6,536 bases of DNA from Candidatus Hydrogenedentota bacterium (lineage in GTDB: Bacteria > Hydrogenedentota > Hydrogenedentia > Hydrogenedentales > SLHB01), in NCBI GenBank assembly GCA_016934125.1, contig JAFGTL010000053.1, positions 1-6,536 on the forward strand. The letters run 5' to 3'. The notes under the pieces were generated by a model. That model had not been told where the DNA came from, ran no database searches, and saw nothing but the letters and a program-made list of their open reading frames with translations. Made by a program: the position numbers and the translations under genes. Positions 6,247-6,536 of this stretch are shown piece by piece. Position 1 is the stretch's first letter. Each line of letters starts with the position of its first letter.

Positions 6247-6308
6247 CCACTTGTGCACTTGTGCTGCGCCGCACTTGTGCCTGTAGCCGCACTTGTGCCC
6301 ACTTGTGC
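6247..6308. repeat. Five-copy short repeat CACTTGTGC upstream of the promoter
   Basis: The 9-mer CACTTGTGC occurs at 6248-6256, 6256-6264, 6272-6280, 6289-6297 plus C6298 in the same register (full GCACTTGTGC at 6289-6298), and 6300-6308. Three copies (6255-6264, 6271-6280, 6289-6298) are the full inverted repeat GCAC-TT-GTGC, and the two outer ones begin with CC. Start-to-start distances of the 10-mers are 8, 16, 18 and 10 bases. The array lies between the stop of the partial minus-strand gene and the -35 box at 6235-6240. A degenerate copy, GCATTTGTGT, is at 6113-6122. It may be a cluster of protein-binding sites or an intergenic repeat family. Spacing is too short and irregular for CRISPR. 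Confidence 0.8.
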
Positions 6309-6326
6309 CGCTTGGCGGTGCTGGTA

Positions 6327-6536
6327 TCAGGGCGTGCCGCTGGGGCTGGCCGGGCCCTCGCCCTGCCCGGCGGATGCCGCCTCGCACCCGATGATCGAAT
6401 CGAGCCAGAGCAGAACCTGTTCTGTGGACAGAGGCCGGGCGACGAAGATGTCCGTGCCGTGGTATGCGCCCGCGTACTCGCGCAGTTCCGAGAAGCCGGG
6501 CGCGAGTTTCTTGAGCGATCCGCACGATGACGCGGA
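6327..6536 (-). CDS. C-terminal part of an unidentified protein, start beyond the window
   Basis: On the minus strand the frame is open from the window edge (6536) to a TGA at 6329-6327, giving 69 residues. It reads as genuine protein, beginning SASSCGSLKKLAPGFSELRE and continuing with YAGAYHGTDIFVARPLS and EQVLLWLDSIIG, with hydrophobic and charged residues alternating as in a folded domain. The last 19 residues (CEAASAGQGEGPASPSGTP) look like a flexible tail. Codons end mostly in G or C, as in the other genes here. The competing frame across the same bases is Arg-rich and shadow-like. I do not recognise the family. It lies upstream of the small DRR gene in the same direction, but the repeats and promoter between them suggest separate transcription. 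Confidence 0.72.
   Translation of the reverse strand, partial: SASSCGSLKKLAPGFSELREYAGAYHGTDIFVARPLSTEQVLLWLDSIIGCEAASAGQGEGPASPSGTP

Noticed and set aside
6247..6308. CRISPR array
   Set aside because: Repeats are only 9-10 bp, with spacers of 0-8 bases and irregular distances; no cas genes.
6308..6318. Terminator for the partial minus-strand gene (CCGC-TTG-GCGG)
   Set aside because: Only a 4-bp stem and no T tract on the minus strand.
6330..6525. N-terminal half of the long minus-strand open frame 5845-6525 as part of the small DRR protein
   Set aside because: It is Arg-rich and shadow-like, overlaps a better coding frame on the same strand, and crosses the repeat cluster and the promoter.
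6096..6530. Plus-strand open frame of 144 codons at the right end
   Set aside because: It runs through the repeats and promoter, is Pro/Arg/Cys-rich, and lies antisense to better-supported minus-strand coding.

Overview
This window looks like chromosomal sequence from a GC-rich, diderm (LPS-making) bacterium. An outer-membrane secretin and a Kdo transferase both imply an outer membrane. The glycine-rich linker in the secretin, the UgpB/UgpA/UgpE-like importer and the small Asp-Arg-Arg-rich protein fit the Planctomycetota/Lentisphaerota/Hydrogenedentota range, but that placement is an impression and not something the sequence proves. I see no rRNA, tRNA, CRISPR array, transposase or phage gene.

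Left part (1-1461): the 3' part of a secretin gene is open from the first base. It starts in a tandem Gly-rich repeat, passes a second low-complexity linker and a small N-type domain, and ends with a complete secretin core. A strong GC hairpin with a T-rich tail follows. Its 3' arm ends only 11 bases before the next start codon.

Middle part (1462-5841): four plus-strand genes are tightly packed. They are waaA/kdtA (Kdo transferase of lipid A assembly), two ABC importer permeases of the MalF/UgpA and MalG/UgpE types, and a UgpB-like solute-binding lipoprotein. The first three are joined by ATGA stop/start overlaps and the fourth follows after 5 bases, so they are probably one translationally coupled operon. 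The two permeases and the lipoprotein would form an importer for a sugar or a glycerophosphodiester-like solute. No ATPase gene is present, so a shared ATPase from elsewhere is likely.

Right part (5842-6536): two genes on the minus strand. A 75-residue, very charged protein with DRR motifs ends 3 bases from the lipoprotein stop codon (convergent). Upstream of it are a leader with a GCAA-loop hairpin next to the ribosome binding site, a good sigma-70-type promoter (TTGACG-18-TATACT), and five copies of the short motif CACTTGTGC. Beyond these is the C-terminal end of another minus-strand gene, cut by the window edge. The repeat/promoter/leader/small-protein unit is the least explained part of the window.
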